64,000 nucleotides of DNA, from NCBI RefSeq assembly GCF_010389155.1, contig NC_057769.1, positions 248,001-312,000 on the forward strand, given 5' to 3'. This DNA is from Erigeron canadensis. Lineage: Eukaryota > Streptophyta > Magnoliopsida > Asterales > Asteraceae. Both the position numbers and the translations under genes were made by a program. Positions 12,957 through 22,968 of the stretch are shown here, piece by piece (the stretch's first letter is position 1; each line of letters starts with the position of its first letter). A model generated the notes under the pieces. It did no database searches and was not told the DNA's origin. It saw only the letters and a list, made by a program, of their open reading frames with translations.

Positions 12957-13800
12957 ATATGTATTTTTACCCGCACGATGTGCGACAGTTAAAAAAGTTG
13001 TGTAATATATAAATAAAAAACATTACTACTGTATTAATTATCATATCAACTGGTACCGTCACTATGTGATCACAAGAGTGCACAGATGAAAGTTGGAAGA
13101 CTATATGTTAAAATCTTGTCAAAATCAAGTGGAGAAACTATATATTGTGATCCATGTGTGAATGGTGAGTCATCTCGTATAAAATCTATTTGGTGTGCGC
13201 TTTGGATACCATGACGGTACATAAGAGCAGAAGGTTTACACCTATTTATTTCCTTTTAAATAAAAATATTTTGAGAAAAAATATACACAAACATGTTCTG
13301 GATAATTGTTTAATGCAGTATAAAATAACTATCTCATAAATTTATTAGATTAGATAAAAATTAATGTTATAGTTGTTGTTCATATTCATATTTATTATTA
13401 ATGTCATTTTTAATCAAAATTACTTTTAAAATATTAAATAGTATATGTTAACTATTTTAAATTAGTAAGCATGTAAATATCATAATTCTAGATTTTATTC
13501 TCATATATTGAAGTCTACGTGAATATTAAAAGTAAAAATTTGTTATATTTTAGAATATATTTAAGGTTTTTTTTTTAATAAAAATATATATAATGAGGCG
13601 AGCTAGAGTGAGACTTGGATAGGTCTGAAAATAGTTTAGGATAATCTTAGAGAGGTTTGGTAACTATTGTTTTAGTTATTATATAGATAAAAATATGATT
13701 AATGAGGCGAGCTAGAGTGGGACTTGGATAGGTCTGGAAATAGTTTAGGATAATCTTAGAAAGGTTTGGTAACTATTGTTTTAGTTATTATATAGATAGA
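12957..13800 (-). mobile_element. Helitron-like element with duplicated 5' end
   Basis: The left edge carries a hairpin motif (CGCACGATGTGCG at 12972-12984) in the place where a minus-strand Helitron would have its 3' hairpin; the CTAG has decayed. The right edge ends in TTATATAGATA repeats, whose complement (TCTATATAATAAC) looks like a plant Helitron 5' end. That 5' end is present twice in tandem (13592-13700 and 13701-13800). No helicase gene is present. Boundaries are approximate. Confidence 0.4.
13592..13800. repeat. Tandem duplication, 109-bp period
   Basis: Two copies begin with AATGAGGCGAGCTAGAGTG at 13592 and 13701 and stay nearly identical through GTTTAGGATAATCTTAGA to TTATATAGATA. 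The few differences show the duplication is not brand new. Confidence 0.9.
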
Positions 13801-13826
13801 TAGATAGATATAGGTTATATAGGTTA

Positions 13827-14218
13827 GGGTGACTATCAAATGAGAACCAATTTAAAATGAGAACAAATGAGAACGCTTAGAAACTACATTTTGATGCATT
13901 AAAAGTCCATAAAACTGACATAGTGCATAACTAATTATCATTATTTAAGTGTTTAACAACACATTGATACGTCAAAATCAAAAAAATTACGTTTTTTTGT
14001 TGGATGCATCATTTTGATGAATATGCATCCAAGATGGATGCACAAAACAAAAAACGTGATTTTTTTGATTTTGACGGATCAATGTGTTGTTCAATACTTA
14101 AATAATGATAATTAGTTATGCACTATATTAGTTTTGTGGACTTTTAATGCATCAAAATAATGTTTTTACGTGTTCTCACTGTTCTTATTTTAAAAGTTTT
14201 ATCACCGAAGTGTTACCC
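13827..14218. mobile_element. Foldback MITE, Mutator-like (392 bp), copy 1
   Basis: The whole element is an imperfect palindrome whose two halves pair around TGGATGCATC/GATGGATGCA. It begins GGGTGAC and ends GTTACCC, and is flanked by an exact 10-bp duplication ATATAGGTTA (13817-13826 and 14219-14228). Duplications of 9-11 bp point to the Mutator superfamily. A second copy lies at 43322-43708. Confidence 0.88.
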
Positions 14219-14762
14219 ATATAGGTTATCTACCAATAAACTAAAACAGGATTGTAGCATTCTTTAATCGACACATGGCATAATATTTATTAGACACGTG
14301 TATTTTTTAATCTATATCCTAAATCTATAATTTCCTTATTCTAATCAAATAACTATTACTCCGTATTATAGTATGTACGTCTACTTAATTACTTACCTTA
14401 AAAATATAAATAGATGACTTTTCCTACAAAACCAAATACAATTCTAAATATGTTGTAATAATCCGATTAGTAAATTATTATGGCAATCTATACAAGCTGG
14501 AACATCAATATTATAAACAGTTAAAATAGATATAACTGCATGCGACAAATGCAGATTTAAGAATTAGTTTATGTAATACCATGAAATTTACATAAATGGT
14601 TAAATTTATACGTATCAATAGATATTGTTTTTAATGTAGCTAAAAATCCACAAGTCCTTTTTAATTTGTTATGACTTCAGTTTTTATACAAAGAAAGTAA
14701 CTACTGAGGATATACATACATAGTCCATCCGTAAATTATAAGGGCATTATGACCATATAATA

Positions 14763-14790
14763 CTAGATCTATACCCGGTCGTTGACCGGG
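14763..14790 (-). mobile_element. Helitron-like 3' terminus
   Basis: Read on the minus strand, a perfect stem of 7 bp (CCCGGTC, loop of 3, GACCGGG) is followed about 7 nt later by CTAG and then a host T. This is the classical Helitron 3' signature. The body would extend to the right; its 5' end was not located. Confidence 0.6.
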
Positions 14791-16041
14791 ATAGAAACAA
14801 TAAAATATATTGATAAGCATACAAAACATGATCAACTTTATCTCATAAACTTAAACAAAATAATCTTACATTAAAATAGTCATTGGTATAAGATGGCATT
14901 GTGAAATCTACAAAGAGATTTAAATTAAATTGTCCTAACCAGATCCTCCTTCGAGAGTTACCCGAATTTAATCAATTTGATATATATTAAAATTTTCAAT
15001 GCTTGATCTTACCCCAATTTTGACTTGAAACCGACTTGAAAGATTGGGTTAGGGTGGTGAAATCTTGATCTGGTAACCCGCCAACTTGATTTTTTTGGTT
15101 TGGGATCAGGTTGACTTTTGGGGTTGATAAGTCAACCTGCCAACAAACTCATTTTATCCCACAACCAATTTGACTTAGAATCAACCTCTCAAGTGTCAAC
15201 CCACCAACACACATAACACGGGATTAAACCGCCAACTCATTTAACTTGCCTACCTACCTTTACTAACCCATGTCACCTGAAATCAACCTACCAACCCACC
15301 TGAAATCAACATATTAATTAGATCGCTTCGGTAGAACTTACTCAGGTTCGAGTTGAAGTTACTGTCTTAAAAAATTTATAAGGTTAAGTTGGGGTAATAA
15401 AGTTTCAATCCGTCAACCGTATGCAGATCCGAAATAGGCTTACTGCAAAGTATATGATTGGTCTTAGTTTTAAATAATAAGTACCAATATACCATATTAA
15501 GTCTCTACCTTATAGCTTTAATATTTATATTATTTATATATAATTATTCAACCTAACCTTTTTTTTTTAAACATTCCACCATTAAATTACAATCAAAATT
15601 TAAAATAGATGATTGACAAAGCTGGTCACCATTACTCCAGTTACCGCATATAGTACCGAACTAATATGTTTGTTTTGATATAAACATATGACCTAAAGTG
15701 GGAAAAATATAAATTTATCTTGTATAGAAAGCTTTAAAATGTAAACTCAGATAACTATTATTTCTTATGACTTTGAACTTAGATTCAACAAACTAACATT
15801 TTTATAACATTTTTACTTAACATATGAACTCTTAATTAAACGTTTATATTATAGTTTATCACAGTAAGATTCAAACAATCTTATAGATTTACTTGACATG
15901 GGATCTCACAATTAAATGGTAATTTATTTTATTTTTTAATTATTTAGAAAATCTGTAAGCCAAACTTCTTATATATTTGTTTAATTCATATTTTAAATAT
16001 TGTTTAGTCTATAGATGTGTTACTTGGTAATTATAACACAA

Positions 16042-16084
<43 letters not shown>
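16042..16084. repeat. (ATT)n microsatellite
   Basis: About fourteen uninterrupted copies of a TTA/ATT trinucleotide. Confidence 0.95.
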
Positions 16085-17483
16085 GTATAGATACATATAT
16101 ATAATTAAAAGCTAACAAAATAAGGAATAACAATACAATTAAAGAAACAAAACTAAAGATTTAATATGATTAAAAAAAAGGACCGATCAGTATACATATT
16201 GTTAAAAAGGAAAAAGAAAAATTGATCTCCAACAAAAAATAGTATAATGATATTAAATTGCTATATGATAAAGAATTTAGAAATCTAAAAAAAATATATA
16301 TATATATATAAAAATTAAATGATGATATACAGGTATACTAATTTTCAAACAGTTGAAGAATAATAAATTATGAGATTGCAAAAGTTTTCAAAAATTAAAG
16401 CTAATAATTAAAATGATTATGTACGTCTGGTTTTGAGTAAGCTTTTCCACAACAACCATAAATAGTTTCCACCTCACACCCCATCGGTCCTTTTATATAA
16501 TCACTATCCCCTTCCATTTTTAATCTTTTCTTCTATTATATTACATTGTATCATATTAATAAATTAATAATAGTGTTGATTTTTATTAGTTGTTAAAACA
16601 TAAAAGCCATTATGCGGTAAAGTTTTTCTCATGTCGTGTCACTGGGTTGTCGCAAAAAAAAAAAAAAAAACATGCAAGGGGTTTTTGGAGGCTTTTAGGA
16701 GTTTAAAAGCCCCAAGCTTTCACCGTTAAAATGATAGTGCTGTTTGGATATTCATTTGAGATCAAAAGTCTCAACCCGAAAAAAGCTCCTAAAGAACCCG
16801 AAAAAGGGTTTTTAAAATAAAAGTTTTGTGTAAAAAGGTTGAAATAAAAGTTTCAGCTCCTAACTACATCTCGAAGCTCCTAGACACAACCCTAGCTTGA
16901 AAGTTTTATACCAAACATACCCTAAAACTTAGTTAAAGTTTTAAAGTTTATGTTTTCTATCTACACTAAAAAAACATCATAAATACTAATGAAATCATGT
17001 ACAATATCTATCTTAATTAAAATGTTTTGTATTTGTTAAAGCATCTAGATGCTACAACGTTTTTGTCATAAGCTTTTGCTACCTCTACCTATGTATCATT
17101 AACTAAGTTAACGTAAAGAAGAATTATTAACAAAAGTTGGTATATATTACTGTATATATGTAAATGTCCATAAGCAACTTACACGAAATGCACAGCTTCA
17201 TCACTTACAATATTTGTTAAGCTCTAATAAGCAAGTTTATTAATGTGATGTATAAAAATAGTTACATTAAATATCATAAAAGATTTACCATAGTTAGATA
17301 ATATAGTTGACTTTCAATTTAAATGGTGGAGATTAATTTGTGGGTTTATTTTTAATGGTTTAGATCAAAAGATAATCTTATTTTTTTCTCTTTGTAGTGG
17401 TAGCCATATATAATGTGAAAGGACCTGTATCCAAATATATGTATCTAACAACTATATATTTTCTATTCTCTGTATAAATATAA

Positions 17484-18351
17484 GGGAAAAATACATAAAA
17501 AAGGTAACCTATTTACATAAAATTCTTAAAAAGGAGAATATATTTAGTTTTCGTCTATTTAAATGATCCAGTTTTCATAAATTTTCTAATAAAGGGAACA
17601 TCGTTAGTTTTTAACATCAGACCTCCGTTAAGTGCCACATCACCCTTCTTTTTGAACCCCCCGAACTTCTGAAGAACCCCTTCATGTTCCTCTCTTGCTG
17701 GAAAATGCAACAACCACGCCGGAAAAACTTTGACCTCCGATTACTCCCTCGTTCTTACGAATCAGGAACTGAAATCGGTTGCAACTTATTCAGAAATGAA
17801 TTCCGAACAAAAGCTGACCAAAAGTAAGTTCGATCTCCTTCGTCGGAAAACTAGACAAGTCGCCGGAAATTTTCAAATCGTGATTACTCTTTCGTCTTTT
17901 CGAATCAGAACATGAAACCTGTTGCAATCTACTATAAATTCAATCTCGAACAAATCCTAACTAATTTTACAGTCCAAAAACATTGCCAGAAAAACGAAAA
18001 ACACACTAATTCAAGGTCTGAAAATCAAAATAATGTTTTTTGATCACAAAACCACAACGAATTCAGATTCAATTTATCGATTTATGCACTTAATCACTCG
18101 AAAACAGAAGTGATAGAGTGGAATAAGGTGGAGACAGTGATGTAGTGGTACCTGCTTGCAATTTTCCGGCGATTCCTTGGCGGCGGCCGGTGGTGGTGTG
18201 GCACTTAACAGAGGTCTGGTGTCAAAAACTAACGATGTTCCCTTTATTAGGAAATTTTTGAAAACTAGATCCTTTAAATAGACGAAAACTAAATAGGTTA
18301 CCCTTTTTCAAAATTTTAAGTAAATAGGTTACCTTTTTATGTATTTTTTCC
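17484..18351. mobile_element. Mutator-like element (868 bp) with long terminal inverted repeats
   Basis: Terminal inverted repeats of about 165 bp begin GGGAAAAATACAT and end ATGTATTTTTTCC. They are flanked by an exact 9-bp duplication TAAATATAA (17475-17483 and 18352-18360), diagnostic of Mutator-like elements. The inner 0.5 kb (about 17640-18200) is clearly richer in GC than the flanks, with many CCGG motifs, and contains two diverged copies about 143 bp apart (GATTACTCCCTCG at 17738 and GATTACTCTTTCG at 17881). A 61-codon frame at 17730-17915 has no recognised similarity. There is no transposase, so this could be a Pack-MULE that captured host sequence. Confidence 0.88.
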
Positions 18352-18360
18352 TAAATATAA

Positions 18361-19203
18361 TTGGATCATCAAATATTATATAATCCGCTTTAAGCTTCAT
18401 AAGTCATAATAACTTGATTCATTATTTACCTTCACGGGTATCAGTTTCGTCTTTCTTTTTTATGAAGTAAAAGAAAATATATATATAAAATCACAGCAAA
18501 GTATGATTAAGAAAAATTTGTAACATTATTAAGGCCAGGATAGGAAATAGGAGTTTGCCTGTAAAAAGGATCAGTGGGAGGGAAGGCCTCTTCTCCGTCC
18601 GTCATCCCCAATAATAACTTTGACTTGCAGAAACAAAATTCTATCTTTTTTGTTTTCCGGTAAGTCCTCGCACCCCACTATTATTATATATATTTATATT
18701 ATATTATAGTTTGTATCATCAGACGCGTTCTATTCTATTCTACACTGAATGAATGCTATTTATTAGGGTTTACTCTTTCCCCAATTTATTATTAATCAGG
18801 ATTTTACAGTAATATAGTTACTCTTTTGTATCAATCCCTAAATGATTATGATTTCCAACCCAGCCCAACCCAATTCCTGCACCCATATATGTTCCGTGTT
18901 TTTTTATATAAAAAAAAAAAGAAAGATAAATCAGACTCAGGCATTTTTTTTTATTATCAGAAGCATAGGGTTTTGCTCATTATTATTCATTACAAAGAAA
19001 GAAAACAACATTATATAGCTATATTTAAGTACTGCATACTGTTTGATTCGAATGTTCATACACTCTCAAGCACTTGCTTCTCTAACAAGATGAAGTACGC
19101 TATGGTGTGGTTATCTGTGTATGGTGTATTAACATACCTTGTATTGCATTCTTTCTGTTAGGAGTTACTTAGTGACACCAGAGGTAAAAAATAAAATAAA
19201 AAC
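18361..19203 (+). promoter_or_regulatory. HAKAI promoter and leader
   Basis: A leader exon probably ends at the donor TTTTCCG/GTAAGT near 18659, with the leader's next exon starting after the acceptor at about 19160 (TTTCTGTTAG) and running to the ATG at 19204. An intron inside the leader is common in housekeeping plant genes. The transcription start is not determined. Confidence 0.45.
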
Positions 19204-21281
19204 ATGCTTCAGATTCGGCTTAGCAACAAAGCTACCGCTTCAGAAACTGGCAAGCTCCCTTCTGGGGAGACCGTCACGGTTGCATGCCCAGATCATCTTG
19301 TTCTTGCCGAGCTTCCTGTTGCCAAGAGTCTTGGTTACACTAATGGTGTTACCCCTGTTAAGACTGTTGGTCGTAGGTCACGCCGCCCCCTTGGTGAACG
19401 TGTCCACTTCTGTGTTCAATGTGATTTCCCCATTGCTATCTACGGACGTCTGGTATGTTCTCTGCCGTTGCTATGTTGTTTACTCTTGGATACCATAAGG
19501 TTGGCTTTGTTGATCTGTGTTTTTTATACACTGTATATTCACCATAGGTAGGATTCTGTTCCTTTTCATCCCCTTGGTATTATTTTGCGATACAAGTAGG
19601 ATCATGCAGATTTTACCTGTTTCTCAGCTGGCGTGTCACTTTTTGCTATATCTTGGTTATTTTATACCATAGATGCTTAATATGGCTGTTTTCTACTAGT
19701 GTCAAGTCTATAATATCACCATAGGATCAAATAGGTTAATTAAAAAGTTCAGCTAAACTGGGAAACGGATTAAATGAATTAAATAGGTTGAAGTTTATCC
19801 AAAGTGTATTTTTAATGGATACAACCTACTAAATCACACTAATCATAACTTCAAACAAAACAGAATACATCAATGCTAAACCATTTTAGATGGCGATCAA
19901 AGTGTATTACCCAGATTCCATTTCGCAGCCGTACTAATCACATTTTTGGAACTCTTGACCTTAAGGATTATATCCTATTCCTAACATTCTCTTTAATAAT
20001 CTTGCAAAGAACTTCCCTAGTCCTCTCCTCATTCTTGAAAATCATAATCCTTAAATTTAAAAGCTAATATAGTATTGTAATGATATCTAACACACAAATT
20101 ATGTATAGGAAATGAAAAAAAACAAGTTGGACGAAAATTGTGTGGGTTAATCACGACCTGTTAACCAAAAATCACCCGTTATACCACCCTCCCCTAAGGA
20201 AATTTGTGCGATTAAACACGTGATCTATATTTTCGTTATTTTGTAAGCCATGCAACCTTCTGAATGTTATGAGTATTATGTTTTGTATATATTGTTGTCT
20301 TGGTTCACTGACAGCTTTTTGGTTGCTGCAGATTCCTTGTGAGCATGCTTTTTGCCTGGATTGCGCCAGGAGTGACTCTTTGTGCTATCTGTAAGAATAA
20401 ATTCAGCTATAATTATGATTTGTATTGTTATAGAGAAGCAGCAATGATCTCTTTTACATGTTTGCCTTTATATATGACACAGGTGTGATGACCGTATACA
20501 GAAGATTCAGACGATTAAAATGATGGAAGGCATCTTTATATGTGCAGCACCACATTGTCTAAAGTCCTTCCTAAAGAAATCCGACTTTGAGGCTCACGTA
20601 CATGCGGTCCATGCGGATCTAATTAATTCAAATCCTCAAAAAGATGTAAACGAGTCAGAAGCTGCAAGCACCAAGAAACCCACAACTTCTGATTCAACTG
20701 TTCAAGCCCCAACTCCAAGACCAGTCCAAGATAGTGAAGACCGAACACCTCGTCCCCAACCCCAACCCCCTGTCAGACCACTGATTCAGCCAAATCCTAA
20801 CCCGCCACATGGTTTTGATGGGCCAACGCCAATGCAAATTCAACAACAGAATTTTGAGTACCCTATGAACACACTCCAGCCTCCCAATTTTGTATTACCA
20901 GTGAACCCACATGTGATGGGCCCTGGATTATTTGGCCAACCCCTTTATCCCGGTCAACAGGCTTCAGAAGCAGGTGTGGAACAAGGGTCATTGCTCGGTT
21001 ATCCTCAACCTTGGAATGTTGGACCAAATGGTGTGCTGTTTGACCCTTCTATGATGATGAATCAAGGTGGTTTCTTTCAAGGAGGTCCACCATCAAACAT
21101 TCCGCAAGGGGGAAATGCTAACCCATCACTCCCACCACCACCACCCCCTCTACCTCCGGCATTTGCTCAAATACCAGGGAATTTCTATGGTGGTGGTGAT
21201 TCAAGTCACCATGGACAGGGTCCACCAGGGTACTCGTGGCCACAAGACAAGCGTGATGGCTTTGGAAATGGTCAAGATTAA
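19204..21281 (+). CDS. HAKAI: E3 ubiquitin ligase HAKAI (m6A writer complex subunit)
   Basis: Three coding exons, 19204-19452, 20332-20390 and 20483-21281, join in phase to give 368 residues; Arabidopsis HAKAI has about 360. The RING domain (about residues 69-109) starts in exon 1 (HFCVQCDFPIAIYGRL), continues in exon 2 (IPCEHAFCLDCARSDSLCYL) and ends in exon 3 (CDDRIQKI). It is followed by a C2H2-type motif (about 123-143, ICAAPHC to HVHAVH). The C-terminal half is disordered and rich in Pro, Gln and Asn, with proline runs, ending in the family's conserved WPQDKRDGFG. In plants HAKAI is a nuclear partner of the MTA/MTB/FIP37/VIR complex that writes m6A on mRNA. Zinc ligands look complete. 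The short middle exon is easily missed by prediction. Confidence 0.95.
19700..20200. repeat. Possible hAT-derived repeat in HAKAI intron 1
   Basis: This intron holds phrases typical of degenerate hAT MITEs (AATAGGTTGAAG on the left; GGGTTAATCACGACCTGTTA on the right). No ends or target duplication were found. Confidence 0.3.
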
Positions 21282-21759
21282 TATAGTTATACCTGTTTGA
21301 GTTGATATCTTGTTGACTATTTGAGGCTATATAACAGTCTTATTAATATAATCATAGACGATTCTCTGTTCCCATGCTTTTGGCTTTTCTCTTATACATC
21401 TATGATTTTGGCTAGTTTTTGCATCTTGGTTGAGTTCTGTCATATTTTCTTTTTCTATATCGACACATGTTGTATTTCATATCAAAAGAATATACAAAAA
21501 TAGACGCTCACTTTTTTTTCTTCCAGGTGTTGCCAGTAATATGTTAGATGTTTTGTGATAAATAATCAAAGAGCTGTCTTTGTTAGTGTGAAACTCCCTT
21601 TTCAAAAATGACACGTGATATCGTGATATTATCTTTGTGTGGTAGTTTGATGTGAGAATTGATTGTGTTTCTGCCACCTGTTGTTTTTTGATGTTGTCTG
21701 CTCTCGCTATACATAACAAAGCTCTTGTAGTCGCAGATAATGAAGAGGGATAAAAGATT
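21282..21759. other. HAKAI 3' flank
   Basis: Presumed 3' untranslated region and spacer between HAKAI and the U3 cluster. No further gene is seen. Confidence 0.4.
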
Positions 21760-21860
21760 TCATACTGAGCCATGGCCAACTCCATGTAACTCGTTTAATT
21801 ATGTACATAACTTAAGCTCGGGTGATCCTGGTTGTGGTTCATCAACAAAAGCATGGTCAA
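21760..21860 (-). pseudogene. Fragment of a U3 snoRNA copy
   Basis: Read on the minus strand, this holds GTTGATGAACCACAACCA, then CCGAGCTTAAG and GCCATGGCTC. These match, in order and roughly in spacing, the middle of the U3 gene next door (GTTGATGAACCACGACCA, CCGAGCTTTCA, GCCATGGCTC). The 5' box A region, promoter and 3' end are missing. It looks like a truncated tandem copy that is decaying. Confidence 0.55.
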
Positions 21861-21953
21861 AATAAAAAGATCATCAATAATGTACTCTGAAATGTAAAAA
21901 TAGAAATGCAATCTGATGGTCTAATTTCTGCAGAGAAGGAGATGAGAAGAAAC

Positions 21954-21959
21954 AAAAAA
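21954..21959 (-). terminator. Pol III terminator of the U3 gene
   Basis: A run of six T on the minus strand directly after the U3 3' end, as required for release of RNA polymerase III. Confidence 0.75.
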
Positions 21960-21960
21960 G

Positions 21961-22178
21961 GGTGTTGTGTCTGTCAGACAACCATGTAGCCATGCCAAGA
22001 CCCATTAGATGGGCTGGCAACGATCCTCTACAGAGCCATGGCAGACCATGAAAGCTCGGTTAATCACGCTCTAGCAACATGGTCGTGGTTCATCAACCAA
22101 ACATAGGTTTCTGTCTTGATAGGAATCAAGATACAGAGGTACGAGCCTATAGAACAGATCCTGTTCAAGTAAGGTCGT
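21961..22178 (-). ncRNA. U3 small nucleolar RNA
   Basis: The RNA starts ACGACCTTACTTGAACAGG at 22178, the conserved 5' end of plant U3, and continues with the GATCTGTTCTATAGGCTCG segment that pairs with pre-rRNA. Further along are a C'-type TGATGA (22090-22095), a B-box-like GAGCGTGA (22064-22071), and near the 3' end a D box inside GTCTGACAGAC (about 21971-21980). The length of about 215 nt fits plant U3. U3 guides the early cleavages of pre-rRNA in the nucleolus and assembly of the small ribosomal subunit. In plants it is made by RNA polymerase III, which agrees with the promoter and T run here. All boxes I can recognise are intact, so I take this as functional. The exact 3' end is uncertain by a few bases. 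Confidence 0.92.
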
Positions 22179-22201
22179 GCCTTTCCTTCCCTTTCCCCTC
22201 T

Positions 22202-22242
22202 TTTTAAACTGCCTCTCTATCCTTTCCCATAGCGATGTGGGA
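22202..22242 (-). promoter_or_regulatory. USE and TATA box of the U3 gene
   Basis: The plant snRNA upstream sequence element TCCCACATCG is at 22233-22242 and a TATA-like TTTAAAAA at about 22202-22208. The gap is about 24 bp, the spacing that selects RNA polymerase III in plants; Pol II snRNA genes have about 10 bp more. The TATA box lies about 24 bp upstream of the RNA start. Confidence 0.88.
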
Positions 22243-22968
22243 ACTTGAAGAGGGGCTTCTTTTAACTGTGGCATTTTGGTTTTTGGCCTTTTTAGCAGAT
22301 TGTATTTACCTTGTCTTAAAGTATTACATTACATCAGTTAACATGACATATAATATACAGAGATAAATAAATCTTTATTTTAATCGATGTCTAAAGCTAA
22401 GATAATTCTTCTTTTGATATTTCAATAAACAAAGAAAAAGAATTAGACCTTTCAACCTTAGTTTGTCAATAAAGAAATTCAATACAATTAGTATTATTTT
22501 TACTTATTTCTTCAAAAATCAAATACTTGTTAGTAGTTTTGTTCTTTATGAAATAAATACTAACTATTAGTTTGACTACACAAATTGTTAAAACAATCCA
22601 ATCTTATAAACTCCATGTTTTATATATAGTTCAAAAGCATTTAAAAGTGTTCTGCTTTGTCAAGTTTCCGCATGTTTTTTTGTTTGCTTGTTTAAAATTA
22701 CAAAACAATCTGTTTTGATAATTCAGAGGAGCAATTACTAAAAGCCCATTTCACCAAGTTAGAAAGAAATGGAAATGTGTGCTACTTGTTTTCTATAGCA
22801 ATTTGCCTGCCTTTTAATTTTATAAGCAATTGTTGTTTCAAATCAAAAAGATTATAACACTTCATTTCTCAACTTGTATTCGTAAACATATTTGCAACCA
22901 AAACCTTTATTATCTCCACATAAAGAAGATAATTACAAGTAGATAACACCATAAAGAAAGTAAATTGG
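22243..22968. other. Spacer between U3 and reticulon genes
   Basis: The first 75 bp (to about 22315) is also conserved upstream of the second U3 copy, so the duplicated unit was larger than promoter plus RNA. The rest is AT-rich and probably includes the reticulon 3' untranslated region. Confidence 0.45.

Larger units (their letters stand above)
14229..17474. other. Gene-free AT-rich region with a Helitron end and microsatellite
   Basis: Features inside: a minus-strand Helitron-like 3' end at 14763-14790; CCAAC/GTTGG-rich sequence at 15050-15310 resembling the interior of hAT-type repeats; and an (ATT)n microsatellite. No exons with conserved protein similarity were recognised. Confidence 0.45.

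Noticed and set aside
17730..17915. 61-codon frame inside the Mutator-like element
   Set aside because: No recognised similarity; it lies in non-autonomous element cargo and overlaps an internal duplication.
22071..22274. 67-codon minus-strand frame beginning MPQLKEAPLQ
   Set aside because: It runs through the U3 promoter and into the U3 RNA; its conservation in the second copy is explained by the snoRNA gene duplication.
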